A stretch of 64,000 nt of DNA from Isoperla grammatica (lineage: Eukaryota > Arthropoda > Insecta > Plecoptera > Perlodidae). The stretch lies in NCBI GenBank assembly GCA_945910005.1, contig OX246745.1, positions 7,852,765-7,916,764 on the forward strand, written 5' to 3'. A model generated the notes under the pieces. That model did not search any database. It was not told the DNA's origin and saw only the letters and a list, made by a program, of their open reading frames with translations. Positions 60,994-64,000 of the stretch are shown in pieces. Within the stretch, counting starts at the first letter, position 1, and every line of letters begins with the position of its first letter. Made by a program: the position numbers and the translations under genes.

Positions 60994-61660
60994 TACTTGT
61001 ATCGTATCAGAGCTTACAATAAACAAGTTAAAACAACAAAAAATGTGTTCACAATCACAAGTATGCCAACGTTGTATCACGTTATCATATTGTGAGGTGT
61101 AGCTCTGGCGGTGATTGAACAATGATTTTGTTAGTTTGAAAAATCGATAGAAACGGGAGTTTGTTTTGGAAGAGAGGAAATCAGTTTTGGTAAGGAAGCA
61201 AAGAGGAGAGTGATTTTTCCAGCTATTAGACACGTTAGGGATAATGTTTGATAGAAATAAATCGGTTCCTCAAAAAGTTAAACCATAGACTTGTCACTAA
61301 CAAGATCCCAGTGGTGTGTGTGGTTAAGAAAAAGACTTGAGTTGCGCCCCATTACATCTTCGGGTCCGTCGTCTGCAGTCCGTGGGTTCGAGACTGAGCT
61401 GACGCTGTAGGACTGGAGACACGTGGTAGGTTCTCGTACTACATCACAATAGTATGCGTTTGATTTTTAAACAAATTTATGTCTTGAAAAAAGGGTTTGT
61501 TTCCAAAATGATCTTTAATTAAAGTTAGAGGCCGCGGTATAGTTAATTGTAAGAAAAGTATTTATTTACTTAAATTCACCAATTTTTTTTTATTCAAATT
61601 ATCCTGTAGGTTTATGTGTGACCTAACGGTTGTATGTGTAAAATAAAAAATGCATTAATA

Positions 61661-61701
<41 letters not shown>

Positions 61702-62313
61702 TTTTTTTTTTTTTTTATTATTGTTATTATTCTTATTGGTGTTGTTGTCACTAGTCACTAGTCCCTCCTTACAGTAAGAACGGGAGTCCATCGTAGTCAT
61801 CGTCATCGTCATCATCATAATTGCATGATGTGTTTGCGTGCTGTTTGCGCACAAGTTGGGGCCACTTGTAAACGATAGCCTTGTAAACGTTTACTTCTTG
61901 TCGATAAAGTAGCACTACTGTTACGGAACTCAGCGCCGTAAGTCCTTTCGTGCTGCTCTCTGTTAGCGATTATTAAGAACTCTGTCGACCTCCTGGTAGA
62001 CAAATGGGATGACGAATGTATATTTCTGTGGTATTTTCTATCTGCAGTGAATGTTCCTTCTTCGGTTTGTCGTCATATTTCCAGCCTGTCGTCTGCAGGC
62101 TACTGGTCAGGTGTTAGTGGTACAGACCGTACAGTAACTAAGTGTTATCTTTTTTATTTAAATTGTTTCTTTTGAAGCAATTAAGGTGTTAAGTGGTGTA
62201 TGCGAATTAAGTCATTTTGTGCTGGGTTTTCACCCTTTGAAATGACGAATTAGGACAGACAGGTTTAAGTGAAAGTGTAAAACGAGGGTTCTCGCCCCTC
62301 AAGTGTCAAAAAC
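60994..62313. other. Flank and possible leader of the 62314 exon
   Basis: A tRNA-like segment near 61320-61410 with B-box-like GGTTCGAGACT may be an old SINE. The rest is AT-rich with microsatellites. Confidence 0.45.
61662..61730. repeat. (TTA)n and poly-T microsatellite
   Basis: Perfect ATT repeats followed by a roughly 17-base T run. Confidence 0.95.
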
Positions 62314-62449
62314 ATGGCATCTTCAACAGGGGATAAAACAGTAAATAAAGTGGCATTGTGTTCGGCAATATTTGCTGGATTTGCCTATGTCGGATATTCG
62401 GTGGTTCGAACGGCGTTTTGCCGAAAACTTGGAAGACGAGAGGGTGAAG
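62314..62449 (+). CDS. Possible first coding exon, membrane-anchored protein of unknown type
   Basis: ATG at 62314 in a good context (aaaacATGG) opens MASSTGDKTVNKVALCSAIF followed by AGFAYVGYSVVRTAFCRKLG. Residues 13-32 form one hydrophobic segment followed by Arg/Lys-rich residues, the layout of an N-terminal signal anchor of an organelle or ER membrane protein. Two nearby donors follow, GAGG|gtgaag (exon end 62443) and GAAG|gtagtt (exon end 62449), both phase 1; without splicing the frame stops at 62457. A long leader without other obvious ATG-rich frames lies upstream. I do not recognise the protein and no second exon is in the window, so this could be chance. Confidence 0.35.
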
Positions 62450-63162
62450 GTAGTTGAAATCTTGAACATTTAAACCTATTTTGGGGTGCAGGACCCCCTC
62501 CCTGTTACGGTAGGGTAGGGTATATTCTTCTTGGGAAAGGTAGGGAATATCTGAATATATGACACCAAAAGCCATACCGTTGTTTTGTACCCAATGAATA
62601 TTAATAGTAGTTTTATGCCTAACTTGTTGTTTTATATAGGTCTAGTGGTCTACCCATTAATTGCCATTTCAGTACTATACTTTGTCTAATAAATATATGG
62701 CGTAGGTCTATGTTAATTTTATACTATACAATCAATACCGGTATACTTTAGACTAAGAGGTATCATATATTTATAAACTAACTTTATAAACAAATAATTG
62801 ATCAATGTCTAGTAAGTTGTAATTTACAGAATTGTCTTTAATTAAAGTACCTATTCGTTAATTAGCTTAGGCATCGTATTGGTAATTTAAAAACATTAAT
62901 TCTTCTTACGTTTTGATTGTTTTGTTCTTTACGTTCAATAATCACGTGACGGTGGATAAACATCGAGACAATTAATCCATGCCTAAAAGATTCGAACCCA
63001 CGTCCCATAGAACAAGTGTTGCCAAGTCAAAACTTTGGGGCTTTAGATCCAAGTTCTACTCTGGGGGGGGGGGGGGTCGGGGGGGGGGATGAATTTTATA
63101 ATTTTCATTTATTTGCAGATCAGGAATGTAAGATTGATAAATAATCTAAAACGTCAAGGCGC

Positions 63163-63196
63163 TGAATGAATGAATGAATGAATGATGAATGAATGA
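63163..63196 (+). repeat. (GAAT)n microsatellite
   Basis: About eight copies of GAAT with one deletion. Confidence 0.9.
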
Positions 63197-63551
63197 AGGG
63201 TGGTAGTTTCTACCGAATGGAAAGAGGATTCTGCAATATCGGTATTTGGTTTGTTTGTAGTCACCCTATTAACTATAATTACCTTCGAATTTTGATTTCG
63301 CAAGAAATGGATGATTCGATAATATTTTGAAGCAGGTATTTCAATTTGGAACATAAAAGTACACAACACGTGTTACCAGTGCAACATATGCAATACCGGA
63401 ATGACCGCCAGTGCACGTCCTTTTAGCACTGTGTTTTTAGGCTCGATACGCCAGACACCTGCTTGCCATCATGAGCATCAATCAGCATTACGCCCCATAA
63501 CAACTTGCTAAATTTAAGAAGATATGTAATGTCACACTTGTTAGGTACTAT

Positions 63552-63672
63552 TTTAGCTCAACGGTAAGACGCAAGCCTCTACTTCGGGAGGTCCACGGTT
63601 CGATTCCGGCCACCAGCAATCCTGACTGAAGGTTTTTCCGAAGTTATCCTCAGTCGTATAAGCGAATGCTGG
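63552..63672 (+). repeat. Family-A SINE, truncated
   Basis: Head tagctcaacggtaagacgc, B box GGTTCGATTCC, body gaaggtttttccgaagttat to gcgaatgctggg, then unrelated sequence. Confidence 0.78.
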
Positions 63673-64000
63673 GTGTAGCCCGAACCACAATTGTCGGCAT
63701 CGTGATCGTAATTTGGATCGGGATCGCAATCGTACATTTTCTCATGCTATATCATTACAACATTACGATTTAACTGTGAACAGCCCCCATAAGAACCAAT
63801 GCTAGTTAACTCTTTCACGACTTCCGGATCGGGATTGCAATCACAATTCGGAGGCAATTGTTTAAAATGTCAAGTGAAAGACTATAATGTTACCCATTAC
63901 CCTCGTAGCCTCTGCCTGATTAATTTTCTGTTAGAACCAGACCAGGCACAAACATAATAATTATTGGCAGAGGGCTTGTATTGATGTCCAAAATGAAATC

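Larger units (their letters stand above)
62458..64000. other. No further exon seen
   Basis: Possible intron of the 62314 gene. Holds a G tract at 63064, a GAAT repeat, and the truncated SINE at 63552. Confidence 0.45.

Overview
This is a stretch of an AT-rich eukaryotic, almost certainly arthropod, genome. Three things point that way: a run of about 25 copies of the pentamer TTAGG (57817-57955), the usual arthropod telomere repeat; one spliced C2H2 zinc-finger gene of the KLF15 type; and dense small tRNA-derived SINEs, MITEs and hAT transposons. There are no bacterial operons, ribosome binding sites or CRISPR arrays. The species cannot be named from the sequence alone.

The only gene assembled with confidence is a KLF15-like transcription factor on the minus strand. 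Its coding exons are 39464-39356, 30510-30007 and 29106-28922, joined by two phase-1 introns into a 265-residue protein with three C2H2 fingers at its C-terminal end. The first intron (8.8 kb) is mostly a 7.0 kb hAT transposon (32314-39313) with its own minus-strand transposase (one frameshift). Nested inside that hAT is a PIF/Harbinger remnant with a MADF exon, and inside that remnant sit two more hAT elements, each with a perfect 8-bp target-site duplication (TSD). The second intron begins with a 32-bp minisatellite whose units each carry a copy of the exon's own 5' splice site. Two tandem fold-back MITEs with 9-bp TSDs follow the stop codon.

From about 45.8 to 60.9 kb the window is a transposon and satellite landscape. 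A family of non-autonomous hAT elements with ends CAGG(G/C)GCGGACTGG occurs three times with perfect 8-bp TSDs: 20972-22280, 45835-48634 and 51328-60892. The last is 9.6 kb long and encloses about 130 copies of a 62-bp GC-rich satellite, within which the (TTAGG)n block lies. The second encloses an array of roughly 80-bp units. The first has split an 83-bp satellite that looks like a tandemly amplified SINE head. The satellite has no stop codon in most minus-strand stretches and so yields long artefactual open frames; these are not genes.

The rest (roughly 1-20 kb, 23-28 kb, 39-45 kb, 61-64 kb) is intergenic or intronic DNA with SINEs of two families, palindromic MITEs, microsatellites and unusually many poly-G/poly-C tracts. 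One possible first coding exon of an unrecognised plus-strand gene lies at 62314. Calls rest on reading the sequence by eye; no database search was possible.
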